From positions 20,189 to 84,188 of the forward strand of contig CAWVSY010000006.1 of assembly GCA_963933055.1 (NCBI GenBank): a stretch of 64,000 bases of DNA, written 5' to 3'. The translations under genes were made by a program, and so were the position numbers. Below the pieces are notes generated by a model. It saw nothing but the letters and a program-made list of their open reading frames with translations. It was not told where the DNA came from and ran no database searches. The stretch is from Oleispira sp963933055. Its GTDB lineage: Bacteria > Pseudomonadota > Gammaproteobacteria > Pseudomonadales > Oceanobacteraceae. Shown piece by piece: positions 17,229 to 25,429 of this stretch. The stretch's first letter is position 1, and each line of letters starts with the position of its first letter.

Positions 17229-17936
17229 TTAGATAGCCTGCGCTAACCAATAAAAACCAATTCCGACAGCAGCTGAAGCAATGATTTTTCGACTCCAGTT
17301 AAAAATCTTGACCGATTTTTGTTGCAGTTTTTTCTGAACCAAGCCAAAACTCAAACCAAAAGTTACCATAGAAATTAATACACCCGCACTGAATAAAAGC
17401 AGGTAGCCTATTGCTTCTAATAGATTGGTTTGCATCATTGCTGGAATTAAAGCCAATGCCGGCGCACTACCAGCCAAGCCATGTAAGATGCCGACCATCA
17501 CCGGAGTATGAGCTTCTTTAACCTGCTCAGCATTTTCTAATGGTGCCGTATCATCATGTCCATGAACGTGTAAATGAGTATGTTCAACAGTGCCATGTTC
17601 ATGTTCATGAGTATGTTTATTTAACACAATTTTTTCTTTATGAAATTGCCAAAAACACGCTAAACCTAAAGCGACTAATAAAATGCCGACACTCGATTCT
17701 GCTAGCTTCTGAATGGATTCAGGTAGCGCAATACCAAAACCAAAAAATAATAAACCTAATAAAATTAATACACTGCCATGTCCAACAGCCCAGTTAGCAC
17801 TGAATTTCAGGGTGCGTTTTAAGCTTGGTTTGCGGTTGCTTAATGCCGATACGGCCATCACATGATCAGCATCCAGCGCATGCAAAAGGCCTAATCCTAA
17901 GCCAGTTAATAGTAGGGAAAACATTTCAATTGTCAT
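17229..17936 (-). CDS. UreH/NicO-type nickel-cobalt transporter, probable cobalt importer
   Basis: Polytopic membrane protein of 235 residues with about six helices. The first helix contains HALDADH, the His-X4-Asp-His metal-recognition motif of NiCoT/UreH transporters, and a second block GILHGLAGSAPALALIPA is also typical. Between helices 3 and 4 is a hydrophilic loop rich in histidine (HTHEHEHGTVEHTHLHVHGHD, about 107-127), probably binding the metal. Its place inside the cob operon, 40 bases after cbiA and 3 before cbiD, suggests cobalt rather than nickel (inference). Confidence 0.8.
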   Translation of the reverse strand: MTIEMFSLLLTGLGLGLLHALDADHVMAVSALSNRKPSLKRTLKFSANWAVGHGSVLILLGLLFFGFGIALPESIQKLAESSVGILLVALGLACFWQFHKEKIVLNKHTHEHEHGTVEHTHLHVHGHDDTAPLENAEQVKEAHTPVMVGILHGLAGSAPALALIPAMMQTNLLEAIGYLLLFSAGVLISMVTFGLSFGLVQKKLQQKSVKIFNWSRKIIASAAVGIGFYWLAQAI

Positions 17937-17976
17937 TGGATTTACACCTCAATTTTCTTAAATTCTGTGTTCAGTT

Positions 17977-19299
17977 TTATTCAGGATTGAATAAACGACT
18001 GATGGCTTTTGGATTTGATGGAAAAAATAAATGCAGATAACTCGCATTCAAATTATTATGCCGATAGAGCGCTTCTCCTGGCGCAGGATGACGTTGGCGT
18101 CGTCCATAAGATAATGCTTCTGGCATATTAAAACTGCGTGATCGATGATGCGCATGGGCTCGTATTTCACCTTCAGGGAATATCGCCGTCTGCATTCCTT
18201 GACAACCACGCTTGCCTTTCATTGCCCCTTGGCCTGCGAGTATATTCAACATCACATGAGTTTCATCGTTTAAATCAGTAAGCTCTTCTAAGCAATAAAG
18301 AAAACCACCACACTCAGCCAATATGGGATTATTCTGCTCAGAAAATAATCGAATACTGTTTAACATTGACGTATTTTCGGCCAGCTTCTTCGCATGCAAT
18401 TCTGGATAACCACCCGGCAACCAAAGTGCATCAGCGGCTGGCATTTCTTTATCATGAAGCGGAGAGAAGAATTTAAGGGTTGCCCCAAGCTCTTTAAGAA
18501 GCAATAAGTTGGCTTGGTAAATAAAACTAAAAGCTTCATCTTTTGCGATGGCGATTATTTTATCTTGTAATAATGGCTGTTCAATTGGCAGTATCGCTGG
18601 TTTAAATTCAACATTAGAGAAGCGCTCTAATATGTTTTCTAACCCTGCATCCACCAGCCAATCGGCCCCCGCATTAAAGCGTTGCTCTAATTCGGCGCGC
18701 ACTTCACTGGCTTGCACAAGCCCTAAGTGGCGCTCCGGCAAAGCAACACTTTCTGAACGCGCAAGAGTTGCCAAAAGAGGTAAACTGTCAGGCAGCGCAT
18801 CTTCAATAAGTTGGCGATGTCGCTCTGTGCTACAGCTATTAGCGATTAAACCGGCAACTTGAATATCATCACGATAATTCGCTAGCCCCATCGCAATTGC
18901 AGCCGCCGTTTGCGCCATACCTTTAACATCCATGACAATAGCCATGGGTATATTAAACGTCGCGGCTAGGTCAGCGCTTGACGGCTCGCCATCAAACATC
19001 CCCATCGCGCCTTCTACAATAATCAGGTCGGCTTCTTGTGCTGCTTGATAAAATTGATAACGGCAGTAGTTTTCACCCGCCATCCACAAGTCTAATTGCT
19101 CGACATGCTCCCCTGAAGCTTGCGCTAAAATTTGAGGATCTAAAAAATCAGGACCGGTTTTAAATACCCTTACAATCTTTCCTTGTCGCTTTAGCATTCG
19201 CGCTAACGCAGCGGTTATGGTTGTTTTTCCTTGGCCAGAAGCAGGGGCCGTTATGAACAAGGCAGGACAAAACACAGCTTCCTGGTTATTAGGCTTCAT
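17977..19299 (-). CDS. cbiA: cobyrinic acid a,c-diamide synthase
   Basis: ATP- and glutamine-dependent amidation of the a and c side chains of cobyrinic acid. 440 residues: an N-terminal P-loop domain with ALFITAPASGQGKTTITAAL, and a C-terminal class I glutamine amidotransferase domain with the nucleophile cysteine in LAECGGFLYCLEEL and the catalytic histidine near HAHHRSRSFN. It overlaps cobO by one base. The homologue in the aerobic route is CobB; given CbiD, CbiG and CbiX here the CbiA name fits the pathway. Confidence 0.93.
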   Translation of the reverse strand: MKPNNQEAVFCPALFITAPASGQGKTTITAALARMLKRQGKIVRVFKTGPDFLDPQILAQASGEHVEQLDLWMAGENYCRYQFYQAAQEADLIIVEGAMGMFDGEPSSADLAATFNIPMAIVMDVKGMAQTAAAIAMGLANYRDDIQVAGLIANSCSTERHRQLIEDALPDSLPLLATLARSESVALPERHLGLVQASEVRAELEQRFNAGADWLVDAGLENILERFSNVEFKPAILPIEQPLLQDKIIAIAKDEAFSFIYQANLLLLKELGATLKFFSPLHDKEMPAADALWLPGGYPELHAKKLAENTSMLNSIRLFSEQNNPILAECGGFLYCLEELTDLNDETHVMLNILAGQGAMKGKRGCQGMQTAIFPEGEIRAHAHHRSRSFNMPEALSYGRRQRHPAPGEALYRHNNLNASYLHLFFPSNPKAISRLFNPE

Positions 19300-19919
19300 T
19301 AAAATTCAATCCCTTGCTGAGCTTTAACACCTTGACGAAAAGCATGCTTATCATCTTGAACGGTTGAAATAGTATCGGCTATTTCTTGTAATGGCAGCGC
19401 CATTGTACGGCCAGTAATCATTACATTTTGCATTTTCGGCCGAGATTGCAAAGCTTTGACGACAGGTTCAACATCCAAATATTCATATTTGAACATATAG
19501 CTCATTTCATCAAACAGTAAAAAATCATAGGTTTCGTCTTGCAGCAGTGTTTCAGCTAATGCCCAAGCCTTCTGCGCAGCAGCGATATCTTGAGACTTAT
19601 CTTGAGTTTCCCAAGTAAATCCATGCCCCATAACATGCCAGTCGACCAGCGGGTGGTCTTTAAAGAACTTCTGCTCACCGGTTTCGTTACGGCCCTTAAT
19701 GAACTGAATAACCGCACATTTTTTGCCATAACCTAACGAGCGCGCCATGGTTCCTAGAGCCGAGCTGCTTTTGCCCTTACCGTTCCCTTTTAATAAAATC
19801 AGAATCCCACGCTCTTCTTGTGCTTCCGCAATACGAGCATCCACTAAGGCTTTCTTTTTTGCCATTCGCTGTTGATATTTTTCTTCATTTCCATCGGTTG
19901 GCGTATTCATGAGCCGCAT
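19299..19919 (-). CDS. cobO: cob(I)yrinic acid a,c-diamide adenosyltransferase (CobA/CobO/BtuR type)
   Basis: Transfers the 5'-deoxyadenosyl group from ATP to Co(I) corrinoids. 206 residues with the P-loop ILLKGNGKGKSSSALGTMAR near residue 40, the segment VIQFIKGRNETGEQKFF, and DFLLFDEMSYMFKYEY. Two possible starts exist: the first ATG at 19919 and a second three codons later (19910). It is the first gene of the reverse cobalamin operon, downstream of a structured 190-base leader containing a terminator. Confidence 0.92.
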   Translation of the reverse strand: MRLMNTPTDGNEEKYQQRMAKKKALVDARIAEAQEERGILILLKGNGKGKSSSALGTMARSLGYGKKCAVIQFIKGRNETGEQKFFKDHPLVDWHVMGHGFTWETQDKSQDIAAAQKAWALAETLLQDETYDFLLFDEMSYMFKYEYLDVEPVVKALQSRPKMQNVMITGRTMALPLQEIADTISTVQDDKHAFRQGVKAQQGIEF

Positions 19920-19928
19920 CCATCAACT

Positions 19929-19945
19929 TGCGCTAACTTAGCGCA
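19929..19945. promoter_or_regulatory. small palindrome in the cobO 5' region
   Basis: TGCGCTAA and TTAGCGCA flank a single base, between the leader terminator and the cobO start codon (10 bases away). It could be an operator or a tight RNA hairpin limiting ribosome access. Only the symmetry is seen. Confidence 0.4.
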
Positions 19946-19946
19946 T

Positions 19947-19981
19947 AAAAAAACCCATATATTAACAGAAATATATGGGTT
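19947..19981 (-). terminator. intrinsic terminator ahead of cobO
   Basis: On the reverse strand an 11 bp stem (19981-19971 with 19962-19952, AACCCATATAT type) and an 8-base loop are followed by seven T. It either ends the upstream signalling operon (receiver gene stop at 20114) or acts as an attenuator in the cobalamin operon leader. Confidence 0.85.
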
Positions 19982-20100
19982 CAGTATGAGCAAGCCTGCC
20001 AGTTTTTGATAAAAAACGTAACGAATGCATATGCCCAAATTGGCATATTAAAATTATCAGAGGCTGGCCATTAGAATCAGTACGGTAAACATACTGGCAA
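19982..20100 (-). promoter_or_regulatory. structured leader region upstream of the cobalamin operon
   Basis: Several complementary segments are visible: ATATGCC/GGCATAT (20029-20035, 20042-20048), TGCCAGT/ACTGGCA (19997-20003, 20093-20099), and CATACTG-type segments at both ends that could compete with the latter. The terminator at 19947-19981 follows directly. I see none of the conserved B12-riboswitch core motifs, so this is a candidate regulatory leader only. Confidence 0.35.
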
Positions 20101-20113
20101 GTCGCTGTTTTTA

Positions 20114-20542
20114 CTATTTAGCAGGTAGCTCAACTAAGCGCCAATAATGGTCAAGTAACTTAACCAAATCTTCAAAGCCATCGTCCAATTTTTCTTTTAC
20201 GATATAGCCAGCAATATGCTGTTTATAAGCCGCTAATTTATCTTCATCGTCTTTACTGGTGGTTAATACAAAGACAACACTGGTCTCTAAAGAGGGGTCA
20301 TTACGCAGCGTATTCAGTAATTCTAACCCCCCCATTCGCGGCATATTTAAATCTAATAAAATCAAATAAGGATGTTCAATTTCTTGGTTTTTTAATATCT
20401 CTAGAGCTTCTATACCATCTTTTGCCCTTACGATAGGGTTGGCAATTTTCAGTCTAGAAAATGCACGTATAACACTTAAGGCATCAATATCGTCGTCTTC
20501 GACTAAAAGAATAGCAGCAGGCTTATAATTTAATTCATCCAT
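20114..20542 (-). CDS. stand-alone receiver-domain response regulator (Rcp1-like)
   Basis: 142-residue single receiver domain. Acidic pocket VEDDDIDAL at the N-terminus, phosphoacceptor Asp in ILLDLNMPRMGG (about residue 64), Thr in VLTTSKDDED and Lys in GYIVKEKL, so all catalytic residues are present. There is no output domain, as in the Rcp1/CheY-like partners of phytochrome-type kinases; it would act by protein contact or as a phospho-relay. It lies 15 bases after the CHASE kinase gene, its probable partner. Confidence 0.85.
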   Translation of the reverse strand: MDELNYKPAAILLVEDDDIDALSVIRAFSRLKIANPIVRAKDGIEALEILKNQEIEHPYLILLDLNMPRMGGLELLNTLRNDPSLETSVVFVLTTSKDDEDKLAAYKQHIAGYIVKEKLDDGFEDLVKLLDHYWRLVELPAK

Positions 20543-20557
20543 GTTTCACTCCATCAT

Positions 20558-22648
20558 TTAGTAATTTTTGGGCCACGTAAAAATAAAAGAAACCCCACGC
20601 TCCTCACCAGAGGTCACATTAATATCTCCACCTTGATAACCCAGTATTTTTTTTATAATGGCCAACCCCATACCACTGCCTTCGACTTCGTCACGAGGCT
20701 TTAATGTTTTGAACATTTCAAAAATCTTTTCATGATGCTTAGGCTCAATGGCCGGCCCATCATTTTCAATAAAGAACTCGTAATACGCTGAGTGCTCAAT
20801 ACAAGAAATGGTAATGGTGCCACTGCGGCTATCATGATGTTTAATGGCATTACCAATCAGATTTCTAAATATAATTTCGAGCGGAGTCGCCAGTGTTTCA
20901 AAAACCGGTAGCTCTCCTGCGACTTTCAATTTAAATTCAGAAGGTGGATCTAATAAGAAGAACAGACCTTCTGACATTTCTTTAATGTCGACTTGCTTAA
21001 TACCGCCTAAATTTTTACCAACACGAGAATACTCTAATAGATCATCCAAGAGTTTTTCTAAACGCATCGTCCTACTTTTTAAAAGCGCCAAATGTCCTTT
21101 GGTCTCTTCACTGGCAATATCTTCTACATCTTCTAATACCCAGCTAGATAATTGCATAATACCTCGCAGCGGAGCTTTCAAATCATGAGAAGCAACATAA
21201 GCAAAATCGTTTAAATCTTTATTACTGCGTTTCAGTTCATCGGTGATACCAACATATCCCGTCATATCGATAACTGTTGATAATACTTTAGGCCCATCAG
21301 CACTATCAAAATTCGCCAAACCAATTTCTGCGGGGAATTCTTCCCCATTACATTTTAAGCCATAAACTTTACAATCAAACCCCATTCTGCGCTTAGCTTC
21401 ATCAGCCGTAAATTTTTCACGATGCTGTGGGTGTATATCTTTCACTTTATCAGGAACAAGAACCTCAATGGACTTTCCTAACAGTTCCGTTGCTTTATAA
21501 CCGAATAAAAATTCAGTTTGCGGGTTAACTCTTTCTATAATGCCATGGTTATTGGTTATGATTATTCCACAAGGAGCCGCTTCAATAATATGTCTAAAAT
21601 ATCCCTCGCTAACGGCTAACTTCTTAGTCATTTTTTCAGCTAAATATTGTGAATTTCGATTGGTATTTGATAATAGGAACAAAAAAATCAACATGCTGTC
21701 GATAATAATTCCGCCCACTAAAATATAAATAGACTGGTTATTGCTGGTTGCACTCCGAAAAGAATTTGCTGTTTGTATTTTAAAGTCCCAAGAACGACCA
21801 TAAACTTGTAACGTAATATTTTTAATAAACATTGGCATAGCGTCATAGTTTTCATTGTCAGGTAATAGCTCGTCATAAAGCATGTCACTCTGATCATATA
21901 CACTAAATATTAGGTAACGATTCTCTTGATTTAAGGTACCGGCAATCAGTTTATGCATAATAAAGGGGGCATAAACATGCCCGACAAAAAGCTTACGCCG
22001 CTGTTCAAGCGTTGAAAGATCACCATTTTTATAAAATGGAACAAACTGTAAAAAACCCGGTGTTTTTTTCGCATCCTGCACAAGAGTAATAGGCCCAGTA
22101 ATTTGAGTCTTTGAGGTATCTCGTGCTTTTTTAGCCGCACTGTATCTATTCTTTTCAAAGGCCATATCTAAGCCAACAGCCAGTTCATTGCCTTTTAATG
22201 GTTCGACATAAGTAATTGGCCAATATTCATTTTTTTCGTGTGCTGGGTGTATATTAAAACCTGGCCGAAACTTACGTTCACTGGCAAGAAAGCTTGTAAC
22301 ATTCTCAGGAGGAACTTGAAAAATAACACCAATACCATTGATGCCAAGATAGGTTTTTTCTAATTTTAAAACATCTGAAAACCGCTTCCAGCTTTCAACC
22401 GTCACATCATAATCTTGGCTATGAATTGCCGCGACTCCTGCACGCAGTGCATCCTCATAATGTGCCATTCTTTCAGAGACTAATGCTAATAACTGACTGG
22501 ACTCAAATTCAAAACGCTGCTCTATCTTTTCTTCGACTTGTGTTTTTGAAATGTACCAAGCAGCAAGGGTTAATACAAATGATAAAGAAACAATAAGCCA
22601 ATGCACCCAATGCATGCGGCCATTTTTAAGCGTCAGTGACATAAGCAT
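20558..22648 (-). CDS. CHASE-PAS hybrid-free sensor histidine kinase
   Basis: 696-residue membrane kinase. A transmembrane segment near the N-terminus (WLIVSLSFVLTLAAWYI) is followed by a periplasmic CHASE domain (about 70-280; motif GINGIGVIFQVP) and a second transmembrane helix (IYILVGGIIIDSMLIFLFLL). A PAS domain (about 350-470, GIIITNNHGIIERVNPQ) comes next. The HisKA domain has phosphoacceptor His488 in ASHDLKAPLRG, and the ATPase domain ends with GSGMGLAIIKKILG. No receiver is attached; one is encoded next door. CHASE domains bind small extracellular ligands; the ligand is unknown. The start used gives MLMSLTLKN; the ATG two codons later is equally possible. Confidence 0.88.
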   Translation of the reverse strand: MLMSLTLKNGRMHWVHWLIVSLSFVLTLAAWYISKTQVEEKIEQRFEFESSQLLALVSERMAHYEDALRAGVAAIHSQDYDVTVESWKRFSDVLKLEKTYLGINGIGVIFQVPPENVTSFLASERKFRPGFNIHPAHEKNEYWPITYVEPLKGNELAVGLDMAFEKNRYSAAKKARDTSKTQITGPITLVQDAKKTPGFLQFVPFYKNGDLSTLEQRRKLFVGHVYAPFIMHKLIAGTLNQENRYLIFSVYDQSDMLYDELLPDNENYDAMPMFIKNITLQVYGRSWDFKIQTANSFRSATSNNQSIYILVGGIIIDSMLIFLFLLSNTNRNSQYLAEKMTKKLAVSEGYFRHIIEAAPCGIIITNNHGIIERVNPQTEFLFGYKATELLGKSIEVLVPDKVKDIHPQHREKFTADEAKRRMGFDCKVYGLKCNGEEFPAEIGLANFDSADGPKVLSTVIDMTGYVGITDELKRSNKDLNDFAYVASHDLKAPLRGIMQLSSWVLEDVEDIASEETKGHLALLKSRTMRLEKLLDDLLEYSRVGKNLGGIKQVDIKEMSEGLFFLLDPPSEFKLKVAGELPVFETLATPLEIIFRNLIGNAIKHHDSRSGTITISCIEHSAYYEFFIENDGPAIEPKHHEKIFEMFKTLKPRDEVEGSGMGLAIIKKILGYQGGDINVTSGEERGVSFIFTWPKNY

Positions 22649-22652
22649 TATC

Positions 22653-24368
22653 CTAAGAAAAAGTGATCAATTGATTAAGGTACTTATTTTCAATTTCTTG
22701 CTGAGTCAAAGGCTTAGAAAAATAATAACCTTGCACATGCTGTATGTTAAATTTCTTGCAAATGTTCAACTGAAACTCTGTCTCTACGCCTTCCGCCACT
22801 ATATCTAAGCCCAAGATAGAGGCCATGGATACTAGACTTTCTATAAGTGCAACATGTTTCAAATCACCTTGTTTTTCAGGCATTAAACTTTTATCAATTT
22901 TAACAACAGTAATGGGGTATTTTCTAAGGTGTGATATCGAGGAGTAGCCGGTACCGAAGTCATCTAAAGAAAGGCGGCAGTTTAAATCACTAATACCAAC
23001 AATAACGTTACGAGTATCATCTGTATCTAAAAATAAAGCGGTTTCGGTTAATTCTATGTCAATCAATTCTGCCGCAACGTTATTTCTTTTTAGGCTATCA
23101 TCTAAGAACTTAACCAAAGTTTGATCACATAATTGATGGGCCGAAACATTAATGGCCATAGTGAGCGCACAATTATATTTTTGATTCCAGCGAGCAAGCA
23201 TGGTGATGGCTTCCTCTATGACCCAAAAACCAATGTCTATTATTTGCCGAGTTTCTTCTGCAATATCAATAAACTTATCAGGCGTTCGTAACTCCCCATC
23301 AATATTCCACCGGATTAATGCCTCAAAGCCTTGTAATTGATTATTCTGAGGGTTGATAACCGGTTGATAATAAAGTTGGAACTGGCCTTTCTCTATTGCT
23401 AATCTTAATTCTGCTTCTGTTTTTACTCGGTTATGAAATTTATGCTGCATTTCTTCTTCGAAAAAGCATATTTGATTTCGACCATTCTTTTTCGCCCGAT
23501 ACATGGCAATATCAGCATGCTTAAATAGCTCTTCACTCGTCAGGCCATTATCAGGGTATAAAGATATGCCCAAGCTTAGTGTTGCCTTTATGGAAGTGGA
23601 CGCTATATCGAACGGTTTATATAAAACAGAGATTATTCGCCTAGCTACTTGGCCAGCATGATCACAGCTGTCTAAATTTCCTAGCATGATGGCAAATTCA
23701 TCACCGCCCAAACGAGCAAATGTTTCATTGCCCCGTAAACATCCCTGAATTCTAATCACGACTTTCTTAAGTAATAAATCGCCAACATCATGCCCAAAAG
23801 TATCATTCACTAGTTTAAAATCATCTAAATCAAATACCAGTAACGCGACTTTTTTATTGCTGCGCTTATTAATTGCCAGCACTTGCTTTAGCGATTCATC
23901 GAAAAAATAACGATTTGATAAACCTGTTAACGAATCTGTTTCTGCTAAGGATTTTACTTTTTGATAGGTAGCGTACAACTTTCTTTCGAGTTCAAAGCGG
24001 GTAGAAGCATGCAATAGTGCTCTTTTTATTCGAGCGGCAGATATTTCAGATTTTAATAAAAAGTCTTGAGCACCCGCTTGAATACAGTCTAACGATAGCT
24101 GCTCGTCTTCAGATGAGCTCATCATAACAATCGCCGCGCTGCTGTTATCTTTTGACCCACTCCTCAGCTCTAAAATCATTTCGATGCCATTTCGCTTAGG
24201 TAGCTGGTAATCAAGCAATACGACATCATAGTCATTCGAAGCATACATTTCGAGGCCTTGGTCGACCGTCATCGCTTCACTAACTTGAGTATCTAAATTG
24301 CTTTTTTTTAGTGCACGGATGACTAATGCGCGATCAAGTTGATCATCATCGACTAATAATATCTTCAT
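22653..24368 (-). CDS. response regulator with GGDEF and EAL domains
   Basis: 571 residues: receiver (1-120, phosphoacceptor Asp53 in VLLDYQLP), a GGDEF domain with an intact GGDEF motif (221-225, in RLGGDEFAI), and an EAL domain with EAL at 349-351 (GFEALIRW) plus the DDFGTGYSS loop. Both enzymatic motifs look intact, so it could synthesise and break down cyclic di-GMP, with the receiver choosing between them (inference). It is the first gene of a three-gene reverse operon, 4 bases before the CHASE kinase. Confidence 0.9.
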   Translation of the reverse strand: MKILLVDDDQLDRALVIRALKKSNLDTQVSEAMTVDQGLEMYASNDYDVVLLDYQLPKRNGIEMILELRSGSKDNSSAAIVMMSSSEDEQLSLDCIQAGAQDFLLKSEISAARIKRALLHASTRFELERKLYATYQKVKSLAETDSLTGLSNRYFFDESLKQVLAINKRSNKKVALLVFDLDDFKLVNDTFGHDVGDLLLKKVVIRIQGCLRGNETFARLGGDEFAIMLGNLDSCDHAGQVARRIISVLYKPFDIASTSIKATLSLGISLYPDNGLTSEELFKHADIAMYRAKKNGRNQICFFEEEMQHKFHNRVKTEAELRLAIEKGQFQLYYQPVINPQNNQLQGFEALIRWNIDGELRTPDKFIDIAEETRQIIDIGFWVIEEAITMLARWNQKYNCALTMAINVSAHQLCDQTLVKFLDDSLKRNNVAAELIDIELTETALFLDTDDTRNVIVGISDLNCRLSLDDFGTGYSSISHLRKYPITVVKIDKSLMPEKQGDLKHVALIESLVSMASILGLDIVAEGVETEFQLNICKKFNIQHVQGYYFSKPLTQQEIENKYLNQLITFS

Positions 24369-24654
24369 CTTTTTCTAATGCCTGTCAGCACACTTCTAAG
24401 TATAAAAAAATAGGGTTCATTCATAATGTACTTATTAACGCCACACAAAAAAGACAACGAACAGTAGGATATAAAGTAATAAAAAACTGCAGAAGATATA
24501 TCGGATAAGACTCTAAGATAATAACTTCTATTAACATCACACATACCGCGTCCATTCCATGTATAACCATTAATTTAGCGTAGAAGAGTTTTTCTATTTT
24601 TTCCATTATGGGCAGATATTAAACGAGGACGATGGCAAAGCTTGTAGAGCAGAT
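24369..24654. other. intergenic region upstream of the GGDEF-EAL gene
   Basis: 286 bases without a convincing gene. It should hold the promoter of the reverse signalling operon, but I see no pair of hexamers good enough to name. A 61-codon reverse frame at 24421-24606 lacks a ribosome site and family resemblance. Confidence 0.5.
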
Positions 24655-24680
24655 AAAAAAAGCCCTTAGGGTTAAGGGCT
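24655..24680 (-). terminator. intrinsic terminator after ssb
   Basis: AGCCCTTA (24661-24668) pairs with TAAGGGCT (24673-24680) around GGGT. On the reverse strand the stem is followed by six T (24660-24655). It lies 40 bases past the ssb stop. Confidence 0.85.
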
Positions 24681-24720
24681 TAGATAAGAACGCTGATTTT
24701 ATCAGACAATAATGCGTATC

Positions 24721-25428
24721 CTAGAACGGGATATCGTCATCAAAGCTATCGAAGTTATTGGCTGGCTGAGGCGCTGCTTGTGGCTGTTGACCCGGTCTAT
24801 TCTGTGGGGCAAAACCACCTTGCTGAGCTGGTTGAGCTGACTGCTGTGGCTGAGAATATCCACCTTGCTGAGCAGGCTGTTGTACAGGACGCTGATTAGG
24901 CTGCTGTGCATAACCGGCTTGCTGTGGCTGTTGCGCTGGCTGACCTTGAGGCGCGTAACCACCTTGAGGTGGCTGTTGAGCAGGCTGCTGCGGAGCATAT
25001 CCACCTGGCTGTTGTGCCATTGCTGCAGAAGGCGATTGTGCCATCGGCGCAGTATTCGCATAACCCGCATTGGCGCCCATACCAGCATCTTGTTGGCGAC
25101 CATCAAGCATCATCATATCGTTAACAACGATTTCTGTGGAATAACGCTTAATACCGTCTTTTTCGTATTCGTTAGTACGCAATTTACCTTCAAAGTAAGC
25201 TTTAGAGCCTTTCTTTAGGTATTGACCAATGATTTCAGCTAACTTGCCGAAAGCTGTCATGCGGTGCCATTCAGTTTTTTCAACTTTCTGGCCTGATTGC
25301 TTATCGTTATAGCTTTCGTCTGTTGCCACACTCACTGTTACGACCGCACTACCACTTGGCAGATATTTCATTTCCGGATCACGCCCAAGCGTACCGATGA
25401 TTTGTACTTTGTTTACACTGCGGCCCAT
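24721..25428 (-). CDS. ssb: single-stranded DNA-binding protein
   Basis: 235-residue SSB. The OB fold (about 1-110) begins GRSVNKVQIIGTLGRDPEMK. A long, low-complexity linker rich in Gln, Pro, Gly and Ala (repeated GGYAPQ-like units) leads to the acidic tip FDDDIPF, which recruits repair and replication proteins. Bacterial SSBs are usually 160-190 residues, so the linker is unusually long. I chose the ATG at 25428 because MGRSVNKV is the normal start and GGGAG precedes it by 7-9 bases; the longer frame to 25488 runs into the MFS gene. The gene follows the MFS stop by one base, so its ribosome site is inside that gene. Confidence 0.95.
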   Translation of the reverse strand: MGRSVNKVQIIGTLGRDPEMKYLPSGSAVVTVSVATDESYNDKQSGQKVEKTEWHRMTAFGKLAEIIGQYLKKGSKAYFEGKLRTNEYEKDGIKRYSTEIVVNDMMMLDGRQQDAGMGANAGYANTAPMAQSPSAAMAQQPGGYAPQQPAQQPPQGGYAPQGQPAQQPQQAGYAQQPNQRPVQQPAQQGGYSQPQQSAQPAQQGGFAPQNRPGQQPQAAPQPANNFDSFDDDIPF

Positions 25429-25429
25429 T

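Noticed and set aside
19920..20113. Canonical cobalamin riboswitch upstream of cobO
   Set aside because: None of the conserved core strings of the B12 aptamer are visible in this spacer or in the other cob spacers.
24421..24606. 61-codon reverse frame in the spacer before the GGDEF-EAL gene
   Set aside because: No ribosome site, no family resemblance, AT-rich sequence; probably chance.
24702..25218. Open frames on both strands within ssb
   Set aside because: They are alternative frames of the low-complexity linker, which lacks stop codons by composition.
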